The notes: generated by a model not told the origin, from the sequence alone. Shown: positions 53,673-63,357, counted from the first letter of the stretch. The stretch is DNA of 64,000 nucleotides from Acinetobacter cumulans (GCF_003024525.3 NZ_CP035934.2:3100001-3164000); one strand, 5' to 3'. Numbers and translations are program-made.

Positions 53673-53951
53673 AATTGCTTTTATTTTATGTAAGCATCAA
53701 TCCAAAATTTTTATTTGTATTTTTTCCATGCAAAACTACATTTCAATATGACCATATTTGTCATCATAGCATTCGCATCATGATGACAATTTTTTACCCT
53801 AAATGACTAAAATTTCACTTTTTTATTAAAAAATGATCAATATTTTTAAAAATTCATGCAAAGAAATGCGGATTGTTGTTCCTGTTTCCATTTACCTCAC
53901 TCTATAATCAAAACTTCTTTTTTATAAATGTCTTGTCCATCAGGCGGCGTT
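53673..53951. other. AT-rich spacer before the 53952-56917 gene group
   Basis: I see no gene. The region is AT-rich and should contain the promoter of the following group. An ATG at 53928 is in frame with the next gene but has no ribosome binding site. Confidence 0.35.
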
Positions 53952-54131
53952 ATGCAAGAACTACAAGCATTGATACAAGGTAAAATTTCTCCCTTTGCTA
54001 TTAAAATTGATCATTTAATGGAAATGGCAGAAAAATACCCAGAACCCAATTCGTCAGAATATAAATTAGTGGAACTTGCCACCAATATTGTACTGAGCGC
54101 TTATTTAGAAAAAACACAAAAATATTTTTAA
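53952..54131 (+). CDS. Hypothetical protein of 59 aa
   Basis: I do not recognise this small acidic helical protein (MQELQALIQGKISPFAIK and LVELATNIVLSAYLEKTQ). The ATG at 53952 follows AGGCGG; the in-frame ATG at 53928 would add eight residues (SCPSGGV) and lacks a site. The gene ends 13 bases before the start of the 523-aa gene, so the two are almost surely co-transcribed and probably co-translated. It has no signal peptide or membrane segment, so a cytoplasmic partner or modulator of the downstream protein is possible. Confidence 0.62.
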   Translation: MQELQALIQGKISPFAIKIDHLMEMAEKYPEPNSSEYKLVELATNIVLSAYLEKTQKYF

Positions 54132-54144
54132 GGGCATCGAAGGT

Positions 54145-55716
54145 ATGAATGTATTAGAAAAAGCACAGCTCCTTAAAGAACTCCATGATTTACTCAATCA
54201 TTTAGAGAATCGTAGCCTTAATTTTTTTGAAATTGCCAAATCAAAGAATAGAATTAAGCAAATTTTCAAGCTATGTGATGAACCTATTTTTCATAAGCAA
54301 CAAGCTGAATTTAAACGCCGCTCAGAGCCTAAGGCTTCTGCCATTGAGTTTGCTCAACAAAGTGCTTATGCACTGAGTTTTGTCGGCTATTTTGAACAAG
54401 AAGATACCCTATTAGAGCAATTTGGCTCACAACATCAGCTAGGCTGGGGTCTTTTACATCATAGCAATGCAAGCTGGAAAGTGATTGTTTACACCCCCCA
54501 GCTGACGCAGCCATGGCAAAGCCCGTGGGGAACGCTAGAACAGAGTTTTGCAGTAATGCAGACCCAGCATACCGAACATGGTCTATTGACCGATGAAGCA
54601 TTATTACATGCGCAGCAAATACTGCCATTGGATAGTGTTGTTTCTCATGAGATTGTTACAGAAAACACTTCACCTTATTGTTTTGATGAAGTCATTATCA
54701 CTGAGACAGATCCCTCGGACAATCATTCCATCAGTGTAAATAGTGACTCCAATACAGCAGAAGCAGAAGCAGAAGCAGAAGCAGAAGCAGAAGCAGAAGC
54801 AGAAGCAGAAGCAGAAGCAGAAGCAGAAGCAGAAGCAGAAGCAGAAGCAGAAGAGATTAGCTTATATGCTGATGTACCTACACAAACAGAATTTGGTGTG
54901 AACACGCCATTAATCCCCGACCCTATCATCGAATTTAAACCAGCACTGATCGAAGAACTCACACCGATGCCAGAGGTGGAGACTATACCGAGTCAGGAAT
55001 TTAACGCACCAGAGCAAATCGCTTTATTTAAACTCAAAGCAGCAGTACAGGTCATACCACCCAAAACAGCCACTGAAGATGTTTTATTACACTTAAACAT
55101 TGAAAGCATGCCTGAGCTTGATCAGCATGCCACGCTGATCATGCATGCCAATGCCATTGAGACATGGCAAAACATGCCAGCAACCTTGGCTGAACAAATC
55201 GATAGTGATAATAAATTTATTAAATATATTTTGCTATTTGGTGCACATAATCATAGCGCTGCCATGCGCCTATTAAATCAATATTGTCGCCATGCTAATT
55301 TGCATATCGCAGCCATTAAAGAATTAAGCCTCAATAGCTTAGGCATGGACTTTACAGATGCCGATTTGCTATTTCGTGCTTATCAGGAACGCGCTCATTT
55401 ACTGTGGTCAATGGATCATTACTATCCTTATATTCCAGCGCATTTGGTGCATACCCCAAAATTCATTCTATTTGAAGAAGCAGCTGCAACACGTCAAACC
55501 CCCATTTTATTGCTCTTAGAACGGAATAAGACCCGAGTGATTCATGGCGAAAATCGAATGGCCTTTGATCATTCAGAATCTGCCTACCCTTACTTGTTGC
55601 TCAATCGCCAACAAGACATCACATGGCAACGCATTCACAATATTATTTTGGAGATGCCCCAACCGATTGATGTTTTGACCCTGTATCAAACCCTCAAACA
55701 AACTGAGCTGGAATAA
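54145..55716 (+). CDS. Hypothetical protein of 523 aa with an (Ala-Glu)16 tract
   Basis: I do not recognise a family. No signal peptide is present, so it is probably cytoplasmic. Residues 1-170 form one globular region (with LGWGLLHHSNASWKVIVYTP). A polar linker and then sixteen Ala-Glu pairs (residues 205-236) follow, encoded by sixteen perfect GCAGAA units. After a Pro/Glu-rich linker, a second globular region covers about residues 300-523. Its segment ILLLLERNKTRVIHGENRM recalls the start of ParB/sulfiredoxin-like domains (I-D-G-x-H-R), a weak resemblance. CGAAGG lies just before the ATG. It follows the 59-aa gene by 13 bases and precedes a barrel gene by 88. Confidence 0.7.
   Translation: MNVLEKAQLLKELHDLLNHLENRSLNFFEIAKSKNRIKQIFKLCDEPIFHKQQAEFKRRSEPKASAIEFAQQSAYALSFVGYFEQEDTLLEQFGSQHQLGWGLLHHSNASWKVIVYTPQLTQPWQSPWGTLEQSFAVMQTQHTEHGLLTDEALLHAQQILPLDSVVSHEIVTENTSPYCFDEVIITETDPSDNHSISVNSDSNTAEAEAEAEAEAEAEAEAEAEAEAEAEAEAEAEEISLYADVPTQTEFGVNTPLIPDPIIEFKPALIEELTPMPEVETIPSQEFNAPEQIALFKLKAAVQVIPPKTATEDVLLHLNIESMPELDQHATLIMHANAIETWQNMPATLAEQIDSDNKFIKYILLFGAHNHSAAMRLLNQYCRHANLHIAAIKELSLNSLGMDFTDADLLFRAYQERAHLLWSMDHYYPYIPAHLVHTPKFILFEEAAATRQTPILLLLERNKTRVIHGENRMAFDHSESAYPYLLLNRQQDITWQRIHNIILEMPQPIDVLTLYQTLKQTELE
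54757..54852 (+). repeat. Hexanucleotide tandem repeat (GCAGAA)16
   Basis: Sixteen perfect copies of GCAGAA lie inside the 523-aa gene and encode Ala-Glu pairs. The unit is a multiple of three, so slippage changes linker length without breaking the frame. Confidence 0.97.
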
Positions 55717-55804
55717 TTGCTGTCTTTTTGTATATTGCCTTGTTTTAAGTCAGCTTTTTCACCACACTAAAAAGATGATCATTAAGTACAAGGGATAAAG
55801 TCGA

Positions 55805-56917
55805 ATGCGAACAATAAAAAAACCTTTTGCTTATAGCCTATTTATTTTTAGTGCGAGTTTAAGCTGTATGTCCAGCTTTGCAGCCGATACAGCAAATCCG
55901 CCCACTGAAATGACAGAGACTGATAGCACAGAACAGGGATTGTTATATCAAATACCACGCTTGATTGATGCAACACCAACAGTATTCCCTGAGCAATCTG
56001 AAGAGAGTACAGTACCCACCACTTCAGAAACTGAAAATTCGACATGGCCCGATCGACAACAAAAAAACATTCGCGAATGGGCCGATCGTACAGCACATAA
56101 AATTGATAATTGGTTTGGCGATACCAACCCTAACCACCCAGCGTCTGCAACACTACGGGTCATCTTAGACAGCACATGGAATAAACATGATGGTTATGAG
56201 CTAAGTCCTCGAATTCGAGGGAAAATTAAGCTCCCCACCCTAGAGCAAAAAGTGAGTGTGGTTTTTGGTGATGATAGTCTGGACAATGAATTGGCAAATA
56301 ATGTGGCAATTACCAATGAAAACCCAGCCAGCCAAAATAATAAAAATATCGACAACAAAAAAACCCGTCAAGATAATGGCTCTATTGCCATACGCTGGTC
56401 AGAGTTTTCTAAACACGTCCCTTTTACAACCGACTTTGACATCGGGATACGTTCTGGAAGTGATATTTATGCCCGCTTGAAGGCATCTAAAGATTGGCAA
56501 TTAGACAATGATTTTAGCTTTCGTGCAGAGCAAATTTACCGTTATGGTATTGATAGTAAAAACTACCTGCGTACCAATTTAGAGTTTACCCAAAGTAAGC
56601 CTCATCATCCTATTTTATCCAATCAATTCAACCTCACGTATGCTGATGCACAAGATGACGACTTAAGCTGGGACAATTTTAGTTTTCGTCAACACCAGTT
56701 TTTTAAAGGCAATAGCTTTAGCTACGGGCTTTATACCGGGGGTTATTATAATGACAGTGACTTACGCCTAAATAGCTATGGCCCATTTGTATCATGGCGC
56801 CAACCTGTATTACGCGAATGGTTTTTTGTGCAAGGTGATTTAAATTATCTGAATGATCATCGTGCTGATCGTAGCCACTTTCTAGGGGCATTGGTTCGTT
56901 TAGAGGCGCTGTTTTAA
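55805..56917 (+). CDS. Putative outer-membrane or periplasmic beta-rich protein
   Basis: The family is not recognised. The 370-aa product has a signal peptide (FAYSLFIFSASLSCMSSFA, cleaved before ADTAN), then a disordered Thr/Glu/Pro-rich stretch to about residue 90. The beta-rich remainder has ATLRVILDSTWNKHDGYEL, PRIRGKIKLPTLEQKVSVVF, DIGIRSGSDIYARLKASKDW and SFSYGLYTGGYYNDSDLRL. It ends in LGALVRLEALF, a terminal Phe typical of BAM substrates. Eight to twelve strands are plausible. AAGGGATAAAG precedes the ATG. It is the last gene of the 53952-56917 group and is closed by a 14-bp stem at 56945. Confidence 0.72.
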   Translation: MRTIKKPFAYSLFIFSASLSCMSSFAADTANPPTEMTETDSTEQGLLYQIPRLIDATPTVFPEQSEESTVPTTSETENSTWPDRQQKNIREWADRTAHKIDNWFGDTNPNHPASATLRVILDSTWNKHDGYELSPRIRGKIKLPTLEQKVSVVFGDDSLDNELANNVAITNENPASQNNKNIDNKKTRQDNGSIAIRWSEFSKHVPFTTDFDIGIRSGSDIYARLKASKDWQLDNDFSFRAEQIYRYGIDSKNYLRTNLEFTQSKPHHPILSNQFNLTYADAQDDDLSWDNFSFRQHQFFKGNSFSYGLYTGGYYNDSDLRLNSYGPFVSWRQPVLREWFFVQGDLNYLNDHRADRSHFLGALVRLEALF

Positions 56918-56944
56918 ATCTAGTTTTTTAAATGAATCATGCTA

Positions 56945-56978
56945 AATATTTAGCCTCCCAAAGGAGGCTAAATATTTT
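56945..56978. terminator. Terminator between the barrel gene and htpG
   Basis: AATATTTAGCCTCC and GGAGGCTAAATATT form a perfect 14-bp stem with a CAAA loop and modest T-tracts, between convergent genes. Confidence 0.85.
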
Positions 56979-56993
56979 GAGTGTGATACTTAA

Positions 56994-58913
56994 TTACTTC
57001 AATAACAGACTATTAATACGTTTAATGTATTCCGCTGGGTTTTCAGGTAAACCACCTTCAGCAATCACGGCCTGATCAAAAATCACATTGGCCAAGTCAT
57101 CAAATTGATTTGATGTCTCTAACTTTTTCACCAACGGATGCTCAGGGTTAATTTCTAAAATTGGTTTACTCTCTGGCACTGCCTGACCTGCTTGCTTCAA
57201 CATACGAATCAACTGCGGTGAGAGCTCACCATCACCTGTCACTAAACATGCCGGAGAATCAACCAACCGTGTTGTCACTCGTACTTCTTTGGTTTTGTCC
57301 TTTAATGAACCAGATAGTTTTTCAATCACTGGCTTAAATTGTTCAGCTGCCTGTTCTAAAGCTTTTTTCTCTTCGGCATCTTGTAAATCGCCTAGATCAA
57401 CTGCACCCTTCGCAATATTTTGCATTGGTAGACCATCAAATTCTGTCACGAATTCCATCGCCCATTCATCAACACGCTCAGACATCAACAACACTTCAAT
57501 GTCTTTTTTCTTGAACAATTCCAGTTGGGGTGAGTTCTTTGCCGCAGTTAAGCTATCTGCAGTGACATAGTAAATCGCCTTTTGACCAGCCTTCATACGC
57601 GCTTTATAGTCAGTTAATGCAGTGCTCACATCATCATTTGTAGATGTCGCAAAACGTAATAATTTTAAAATTCGCTCACGATTACCAAAGTCTTCACCTA
57701 AACCTTCTTTGAGTACTGAGCCAAACTCAGCATAGAAGGTTTTGAATTTCTCTTGATCTTGGACATCTTCAGATTTCGCTAGACCATCTAAGACGGTCAA
57801 AATACGTCGTGTATTGCCTTCACGGATGGTCTTCACATCACGGCTTTCTTGTAAAAGCTCACGGCTGACATTTAAAGGCAAATCTGCACTGTCCACCACA
57901 CCTTGCACAAAACGCAAATAGTTTGGAATCAGGCTATCTGCTTCATCCAAAATAAATACACGCTTCACATACAGCTTAATGCCAGCTTTTGCTTCACGGG
58001 TAAAAATATTACTGGCCGCTTTGCTTGGGATATACAGTAACTGCGTATATTCTGTATTTCCTTCTACGCGATTATGTGCCCAAGCCAATGGTGCTTCGTA
58101 GTCGTGGCTTAGATTTTTATAAAATTCTGTATATTGTTCATCTGTAATTTCATTTTTATTGCGCGTCCATAATGCACTGGCTGAGTTAATCGCTTCCCAC
58201 TCATCCGTTTTTACATATTGACCGCCAGCTGGCGCTTCACCTTCTGCTGATTCTTCTTCCTGCCAAACTTCTTTTTGCATTTCAATTGGTAGGCTAATAT
58301 GATCAGAATATTTATTAATAATTTGCTTTACTTTATAAGACTCTAAATACTCCAACGCATCGTCACGCAAGTGCAAAATAATGTCTGTTCCACGTGAAGC
58401 CTTACTAATCTGTTCAACCTCAAAATCACCCGTACCACCGCTAATCCAGCGTACACCGTCGGTTGCCTCTTCACCTGCACGGCGTGATTCCACCGTAATT
58501 TTTTCTGCAACAATAAAGCCTGAGTAAAAACCCACACCAAATTGACCAATCAATTGAGCATCTGACTTTTGATCACCTGTGAGTTTAGACATAAAATCTT
58601 TGGTGCCAGATTTAGCAATCGTCCCTAAATTATCAATGGCTTCTTGCTGGCTAAGACCAATACCATTATCTGAAATAGTGATGGTTTTATTGTCTTTATC
58701 TAAGCTAACGCGAACATGCAAATCTGGATCATTTTCGTAATATTCAGGATGGTTAATACCTTCAAAACGTAATTTATCGCATGCATCAGAAGCATTTGAA
58801 ATTAATTCGCGCAGGAAAATTTCTGGATTTGAGTATAACGAATGGGTTACGAGATGCAGTAGTTGGGCCACTTCTGCTTGGAAACTGTGTTTTTGGGTAT
58901 TCTGCTCGCTCAT
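56994..58913 (-). CDS. htpG: Molecular chaperone HtpG (Hsp90)
   Basis: HtpG is the bacterial Hsp90, a cytoplasmic ATP-dependent chaperone. The 639-aa protein has the GHKL ATPase domain with [25 protein letters not shown] and [16 protein letters not shown]. The middle domain has [15 protein letters not shown] (about residue 350) and the C-terminal dimerisation domain follows. The length matches the family (E. coli 624 aa). GAGGAG lies at good spacing before the ATG. It is monocistronic. Heat-shock control is usual for the family; I could not pick a sigma-32 promoter with confidence. Confidence 0.98.
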   Translation of the reverse strand: MSEQNTQKHSFQAEVAQLLHLVTHSLYSNPEIFLRELISNASDACDKLRFEGINHPEYYENDPDLHVRVSLDKDNKTITISDNGIGLSQQEAIDNLGTIAKSGTKDFMSKLTGDQKSDAQLIGQFGVGFYSGFIVAEKITVESRRAGEEATDGVRWISGGTGDFEVEQISKASRGTDIILHLRDDALEYLESYKVKQIINKYSDHISLPIEMQKEVWQEEESAEGEAPAGGQYVKTDEWEAINSASALWTRNKNEITDEQYTEFYKNLSHDYEAPLAWAHNRVEGNTEYTQLLYIPSKAASNIFTREAKAGIKLYVKRVFILDEADSLIPNYLRFVQGVVDSADLPLNVSRELLQESRDVKTIREGNTRRILTVLDGLAKSEDVQDQEKFKTFYAEFGSVLKEGLGEDFGNRERILKLLRFATSTNDDVSTALTDYKARMKAGQKAIYYVTADSLTAAKNSPQLELFKKKDIEVLLMSERVDEWAMEFVTEFDGLPMQNIAKGAVDLGDLQDAEEKKALEQAAEQFKPVIEKLSGSLKDKTKEVRVTTRLVDSPACLVTGDGELSPQLIRMLKQAGQAVPESKPILEINPEHPLVKKLETSNQFDDLANVIFDQAVIAEGGLPENPAEYIKRINSLLLK

Positions 58914-59013
58914 TGCTTACTCCTCATATTCATGAACAATTTTTTTATTAACTGTGTATATGAATGGAGTAAGTTTGCTTTTTTTCAATCCTCTACTGCT
59001 GATTTTTTCAGCA

Positions 59014-59358
59014 TTAAAATGGACCTTTTTTATAAACGCGTTCTAAATATAAATCTAATTTTTGCTGGCGCATTTTATACACGTCCGTTAAGCAACTGAC
59101 ATTATCTAAACATTGGTCACGTAAGGCCAACCATTTGAATTGCTCATCTTGAATCAAGCCACGTGTACCCATAGGCACTAAACGCTTCACAATGCTGTAT
59201 GTCGTCGCCATTTTAACATCAGCATCATTTAATCCCCCATGCTTACAGATCGCATGTTCTGTTGTGGTATTTGCTCGGGCACAATTAAAACTGGCCGCTT
59301 GAGTATTGACTGCAACTAAAGCAAAACCGATACAACTTAAAAGCACCACAAGCTTCAT
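59014..59358 (-). CDS. LprI-like (DUF1311) secreted protein
   Basis: Members of this family include lysozyme inhibitors such as LprI of Mycobacterium. The 114-aa product has a signal peptide (KLVVLLSCIGFALVAVNTQA, cleaved before ASFNC). The mature domain contains cysteines in FNCARANTTTEHAICK and DQCLDNVSCLTD and the typical block QFKWLALRDQC. The ATG at 59358 is chosen because GGGG lies six bases upstream; longer frames begin without a site. It is followed at a distance by htpG. The lysozyme-inhibitor role is a family inference and may not hold for every member. Confidence 0.78.
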   Translation of the reverse strand: MKLVVLLSCIGFALVAVNTQAASFNCARANTTTEHAICKHGGLNDADVKMATTYSIVKRLVPMGTRGLIQDEQFKWLALRDQCLDNVSCLTDVYKMRQQKLDLYLERVYKKGPF

Positions 59359-59465
59359 GCTCATCCCCAAATAAATCTGTACATTTTTCTTATACTGTAA
59401 CAACTTAGCTGAAATTAAACAGGACAAATCTGCTCAAATTACACATGATCAACATATAGGCAAAT

Positions 59466-59493
59466 AAAAAGCCCCGTCTAATGACGAGACTTT
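59466..59493 (-). terminator. Intrinsic terminator of ompW
   Basis: On the minus strand AAAGTCTCGTC and GACGGGGCTTT form an 11-bp stem with two T-G pairs and an ATTA loop, followed by TTTTTATTT. Confidence 0.85.
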
Positions 59494-59510
59494 CAATGCA
59501 AATTCAGTTC

Positions 59511-60113
59511 TTAGAATTTGTAGCTATAACCCAGTGTATACACAACCGGATCAATATCTAAATCGAATTTAGTTTTACCAACAGCCAAAGCAGTTGCATC
59601 ATCTAAAGTCACTTCAGGACTCAATTTAGCATAACGAACGTCAGCATATACGCCCCAGTTCTTTGCATCAGCTGGTTGATAGTTAAAGCCAATTTGGCCA
59701 GCAACGCCAAAGTCTTCTTTAACATCTTTAGCTACGCCTTTTTCATCCCAAGCAATAAATGCTGTACCACCTACACCAACATAAGGAGTGAAACGTGTAT
59801 TATTTTTAAAATGATATTTAGCAGTGATTGTTGGTGGTAAGTGTTTTAACTTTGCAGAATTCACACCATTGACCATTACATCATGGTTAAACGGCGTTGC
59901 TAAAAGCAGTTCCGCAGAAATATTATCTTTAAAGAAATATTCAACAGAAGGCGTGAAACCATATTCTTGAGCGGCTTCAACAAGAACACCAGTAGCTAGT
60001 GTCGTATCGCTTGATGGCGCCAAAGATGAAGCACCAACTTTTACCTGCCATTGACCAGCCATTGCTGAAGCAGACATCCCCAATAATGCAATAAGAGCAG
60101 CTTGTTTTAACAT
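59511..60113 (-). CDS. ompW: Outer membrane protein OmpW
   Basis: OmpW forms an eight-stranded outer-membrane barrel with a hydrophobic channel, linked to uptake of small hydrophobic compounds and stress response. The 200-aa product has a signal peptide (LKQAALIALLGMSASAMA, cleaved before GQWQVKVGASS). It shows the family blocks TPSVEYFFKDNISAELLLATPF, LKHLPPTITAKYHF and TPYVGVGG, and ends in YTLGYSYKF with the terminal Phe. The ATG at 60113 follows GAAGG; an in-frame ATG at 60179 would add 22 residues ahead of the signal peptide. It is monocistronic with a terminator at 59466. Confidence 0.92.
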   Translation of the reverse strand: MLKQAALIALLGMSASAMAGQWQVKVGASSLAPSSDTTLATGVLVEAAQEYGFTPSVEYFFKDNISAELLLATPFNHDVMVNGVNSAKLKHLPPTITAKYHFKNNTRFTPYVGVGGTAFIAWDEKGVAKDVKEDFGVAGQIGFNYQPADAKNWGVYADVRYAKLSPEVTLDDATALAVGKTKFDLDIDPVVYTLGYSYKF

Positions 60114-60242
60114 ATTAAACAACCTTCTAGAATGAATAAATAAATAATAAACATGAGTATTAATATTATGCAACCACATTATTTAATATTTTGAAAAGTT
60201 ATTATCTAATATATTGTTTATTATGTATATTTATTTTAAACC

Positions 60243-60282
60243 AATCAGCTTGGTTGGTTTTAAAAATCCAACCAAACTGATT
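60243..60282 (-). terminator. Stem-loop after the Na+/H+ antiporter gene
   Basis: AATCAG-TTGGTTGG and CCAACCAA-CTGATT pair over 14 positions with one internal mismatch and a 10-nt loop, about 80 bases after the stop. The T-tract on the minus strand is weak. Confidence 0.6.
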
Positions 60283-60362
60283 AACTTTTTACATTATATT
60301 TCCAACTCTTTTAATCAAGATTAATATTCCAATATTGATTAATTATGTGACTTGGTTTGCAA

Positions 60363-61730
60363 TTAAAGTACCATTGCCGCGATCCAACCAAAGATCATTA
60401 ATGGAATGTTGTAATGAATAAATGTCGGAACTACACTGTCTCTCATGTGATCATGTTGACCATCCATGTTTAAACCAGAAGTAGGACCTAGAGTAGAATC
60501 TGATGCTGGAGAACCTGCATCACCTAACGCTGCTGCAGTACCAATCAGTGCAATTGTTGCAGCTGGACTAAAACCAAACTGTAAGCATAGTGGCACATAA
60601 ATAATGGCTAAAATTGGCACTGTCGAAAACGATGAACCAATGCCCAGTGTAATGAGCAAGCCTATCAGAAGCATCCAAAACGCAGCCAAACCTTGGCTAT
60701 TACCAATCCACTGTACTGATGCTTCGACCAAAGCGGGTACCTGATTCGTCGCTTCAATAACCGATGCAAAACCTTGCGCAGAAATCATAATAAAGCCAAC
60801 CAATGCCATCATACGCATGCCCGTAATAATCACATCGTCCGCTTCTTTCCATTTGAAAATGCCAGCAAAACTCAAAATACCGACACCAACCAAACCTGCA
60901 AGAATCATTGAGTCTGAATACAACTGTGCTGCTAGGGTCGCAACGACAGCTACACCTGCCATATAAATGGTGAATTTCGCAACTTGTGGTTTGCCATCAT
61001 CATCGCTATCTACAGTGCCAGCAATCGTATGATGGGTTTGATTAACACTGACATCTGCATATTCACGCGGTTTGCGGTAACTGAAGAAAATCGCAATCAA
61101 TAAGCCTACAAACATACCAAAAACGGGAATAGCCATTGCAGAAGGAATATCTGCAAAGTTGATTTGAAAACCGTATGGCTTACCGAAGGTATTGATGTTT
61201 TGACCTAAAATATCATTCAGGAAGATCGCACCAAAGCCAAAAGGTACCAACATATAGGTACCAACCAAACCAAAAGTCAGCACGCAGGCGATAAGACGGC
61301 GATCTAATTTTAAATGGTTAAATACGCTAAGTAGTGGTGGAATCAAAACTGGAATAAACGCGATATGTACTGGAATCACGTTTTGCGAGCACACAGCAGC
61401 AATCGCAACTGTTGCAAAAATCGTATATTTAACTCGGTTTTGTGCTTTGGCATTGCTACTGCCCTTGAGCTTAGTAATTAAATTATAAGCCAAAAGATCT
61501 GGTAAGCCTGAACGCGCCAATGCTAAGGCAAAAGCACCCAAAACACCGTAAGCCAATGCAATTTGCGCACCATTACCCAAGCCATTGTTAAATGCTTCAA
61601 TCGTGCCATGGATGCCCAATCCAGCCATCAAGCCACCTGTGACAGCACCGATAATCAGTGCAAAAACCACAGGCACACGAGCCAATGACAGTCCAAACAT
61701 GACTGCAATTGCGGTAAGAATAGCCAACAT
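60363..61730 (-). CDS. Na+/H+ antiporter family protein (YuiF-like)
   Basis: The 455-aa protein is a polytopic inner-membrane transporter with about 11-12 hydrophobic segments. It has the two-part structure of the Na+/H+ antiporter family (Na_H_antiport_2 at the N-terminus, NhaC-like core). Typical blocks are LGAFALALARSGLPDLLAY (about residue 65), SQNVIPVHIAFIPVLIPPLL and the C-terminal GTAAALGDAGSPASDSTLGP, a loop with acidic residues likely in the transport path. The cargo could be sodium/proton exchange or organic substrates, since related members have been linked to amino-acid transport. No ribosome binding site is clear. It is followed by a stem-loop and is probably monocistronic. Confidence 0.84.
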   Translation of the reverse strand: MLAILTAIAVMFGLSLARVPVVFALIIGAVTGGLMAGLGIHGTIEAFNNGLGNGAQIALAYGVLGAFALALARSGLPDLLAYNLITKLKGSSNAKAQNRVKYTIFATVAIAAVCSQNVIPVHIAFIPVLIPPLLSVFNHLKLDRRLIACVLTFGLVGTYMLVPFGFGAIFLNDILGQNINTFGKPYGFQINFADIPSAMAIPVFGMFVGLLIAIFFSYRKPREYADVSVNQTHHTIAGTVDSDDDGKPQVAKFTIYMAGVAVVATLAAQLYSDSMILAGLVGVGILSFAGIFKWKEADDVIITGMRMMALVGFIMISAQGFASVIEATNQVPALVEASVQWIGNSQGLAAFWMLLIGLLITLGIGSSFSTVPILAIIYVPLCLQFGFSPAATIALIGTAAALGDAGSPASDSTLGPTSGLNMDGQHDHMRDSVVPTFIHYNIPLMIFGWIAAMVL

Positions 61731-61842
61731 AAGTAAAAGGGAGTCTGAAAAAAGAACATATTTTATCAGAGTTTGTTTGCTATTCTGTACCCTCTTATCT
61801 ATTTCAGTCGGTCATTCTTTAGAATGCTATTGCATAGGTTGA

Positions 61843-62718
61843 CTAAGCTGTATGATGCTTATTCACAAACGCTTTGATATAGCTCGCGATTTTTTCTGGC
61901 TGACTGAGTATTGCCCAATGGTTCGCTTCAACTTCAATAACCGATAAATCCTCCACCCATTGGGGTAATGCATCTATATAGTCTGGACTAACAAAATTAT
62001 CATGCTTTAAAACAATTGCTTGTACTGGGCAAACTGCATAGCGCTGTCTAGGTTGGCTTAAACGTGGAATAAAATTGGCACGGTACAAACTGATGCCGTA
62101 TTTACCATCTTGCTGAATATTATGATTCAACGGAAGTTGCTTTTTCCGTTCCAACTCGTCGACGATTTTGCCCCAACGCTCAGGATTGAAAAAATGCCAA
62201 GCGCTCGGCGCTACAAATGGCAATTGAAACACTCCGATATACCAAGACTTGCTCAGCAATTTAAGTAAATTAACTTTATTCTCTTTAAACTGCTCTCGTA
62301 GCAACAGTGCAGCATGATCTAAGCATGGGCCTGAAATCGTGCTATACGACAGCAAACGGCCACGGAATTTCGCTTCAGTTGCAGATTCCCAAGACTGAAT
62401 CGATCCCCAATCATGAGCAGCTAGATGGAACGCACGGTCTGGAAGTATCGCATTAACAACACTCTCTAAATCTCGTGACAGCTGTTCTAGGCGGTAATCT
62501 CGAATGCGTTTTGGAATACTGGATTGACCAGCACCTCGGACATCATAGGTTACAATATAAAAATCTTGTTGCAATTGCTGAATCACCAGCTCCCACACTT
62601 CTTGATTATCTGGGTAGCCATGTACCAGAACCAAAGCAGGTTTTTCTGGATTGCCCCATGTTTTTACATAAAGACGTTGCTGATCTGAGGTGTTTACCCA
62701 CTGTGTACGTGCTTCCAT
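61843..62718 (-). CDS. Alpha/beta hydrolase, epoxide-hydrolase-like
   Basis: The 291-aa protein has the alpha/beta hydrolase fold. The oxyanion HGYP motif is VLVHGYPDNQEVW (about residue 30), and the nucleophile elbow reads LAAHDWGSIQSW (about residue 100), with Asp where lipases have Ser. The C-terminal His is in EVEANHWAILSQPEK. An Asp nucleophile with HGxP is typical of epoxide hydrolases and haloalkane dehalogenases. The cap domain covers about residues 130-215. AGGATAAG supports the start. There is no signal peptide, so it is cytoplasmic. The substrate is unknown. Confidence 0.82.
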   Translation of the reverse strand: MEARTQWVNTSDQQRLYVKTWGNPEKPALVLVHGYPDNQEVWELVIQQLQQDFYIVTYDVRGAGQSSIPKRIRDYRLEQLSRDLESVVNAILPDRAFHLAAHDWGSIQSWESATEAKFRGRLLSYSTISGPCLDHAALLLREQFKENKVNLLKLLSKSWYIGVFQLPFVAPSAWHFFNPERWGKIVDELERKKQLPLNHNIQQDGKYGISLYRANFIPRLSQPRQRYAVCPVQAIVLKHDNFVSPDYIDALPQWVEDLSVIEVEANHWAILSQPEKIASYIKAFVNKHHTA

Positions 62719-62831
62719 GATACTTATCCTGTTACTGGCGTTTTATCTTGATGTTCTGGCAATGTAATCAATGCCTGTTTTTATAATCTGTTTTAGTATG
62801 ATGACAACAGTATAAAAAGAAATTGACCGTT

Positions 62832-63314
62832 ATGAGCCTATTCAAAAAAATTATGACAATACCCATTGTCTCGAAATTCTTACTCAATCACTATGCACCC
62901 TATAAAGGCGCTGGAATTGAAATTGATAAAATTGATCTGCCCAATTATCACATTCGGGTCAAAATGCCACTCACCCGTAAAAATCAAAATGTTGTCGGTG
63001 TACACTTTGGCGGTAGCTTATATTCGATGGTTGACCCCTTTTACATGCTGATTTTAATGCATCATCTGGGTTCTAAATACATTGTGTGGGACAAAGCCGC
63101 CACCATTCAGTTTCTTTCTCCTGGACGCGGTACGGTGTATGCCGATATTCGTTTAGACTTTCAAGAAATTGAGCATATTAAATCATTGGCTGAAAACTAC
63201 GCACCTGTGCTACGTAACTATAGTCTCAATATTTTTGATGAAGCTGGGCTACGTATTGCTGAAGTTCAGAAGACGCTTTATATCCGTCGCAAACAACCTC
63301 ACGCACGAAAATAA
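62832..63314 (+). CDS. DUF4442 hotdog-fold protein
   Basis: The 160-aa protein belongs to DUF4442, hotdog-fold proteins related to PaaI-type thioesterases. The core shows the hotdog block NVVGVHFGGSLYSMVDPFYM (about residues 57-76), in which thioesterases carry their catalytic acidic residue, and later AATIQFLSPGRGTVYADI. It could act on acyl-CoA, but no member has a settled substrate that I can name. The ATG at 62832 is chosen over a TTG three codons upstream. It is divergent from the hydrolase gene and converges on the glycine-zipper gene, with a terminator between. Confidence 0.8.
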   Translation: MSLFKKIMTIPIVSKFLLNHYAPYKGAGIEIDKIDLPNYHIRVKMPLTRKNQNVVGVHFGGSLYSMVDPFYMLILMHHLGSKYIVWDKAATIQFLSPGRGTVYADIRLDFQEIEHIKSLAENYAPVLRNYSLNIFDEAGLRIAEVQKTLYIRRKQPHARK

Positions 63315-63319
63315 AAAAA

Positions 63320-63347
63320 AAAAGCGCTTGAACCTTCAAGCGCTTTT
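63320..63347. terminator. Bidirectional terminator between the DUF4442 and glycine-zipper genes
   Basis: AAAAGCGCTTGAA and TTCAAGCGCTTTT form a 13-bp stem around CC, with a long A-run before it that serves the minus strand. Confidence 0.9.
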
Positions 63348-63357
63348 GCAATCGCGA

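Noticed and set aside
54757..54852. Repeat array considered as a CRISPR
   Set aside because: The units are 6 bases with no spacers, and there are no cas genes.
54723..54962. Minus-strand frame with a long Ser-Ala repeat
   Set aside because: It is the complement of the GCAGAA repeat inside the plus-strand 523-aa gene.
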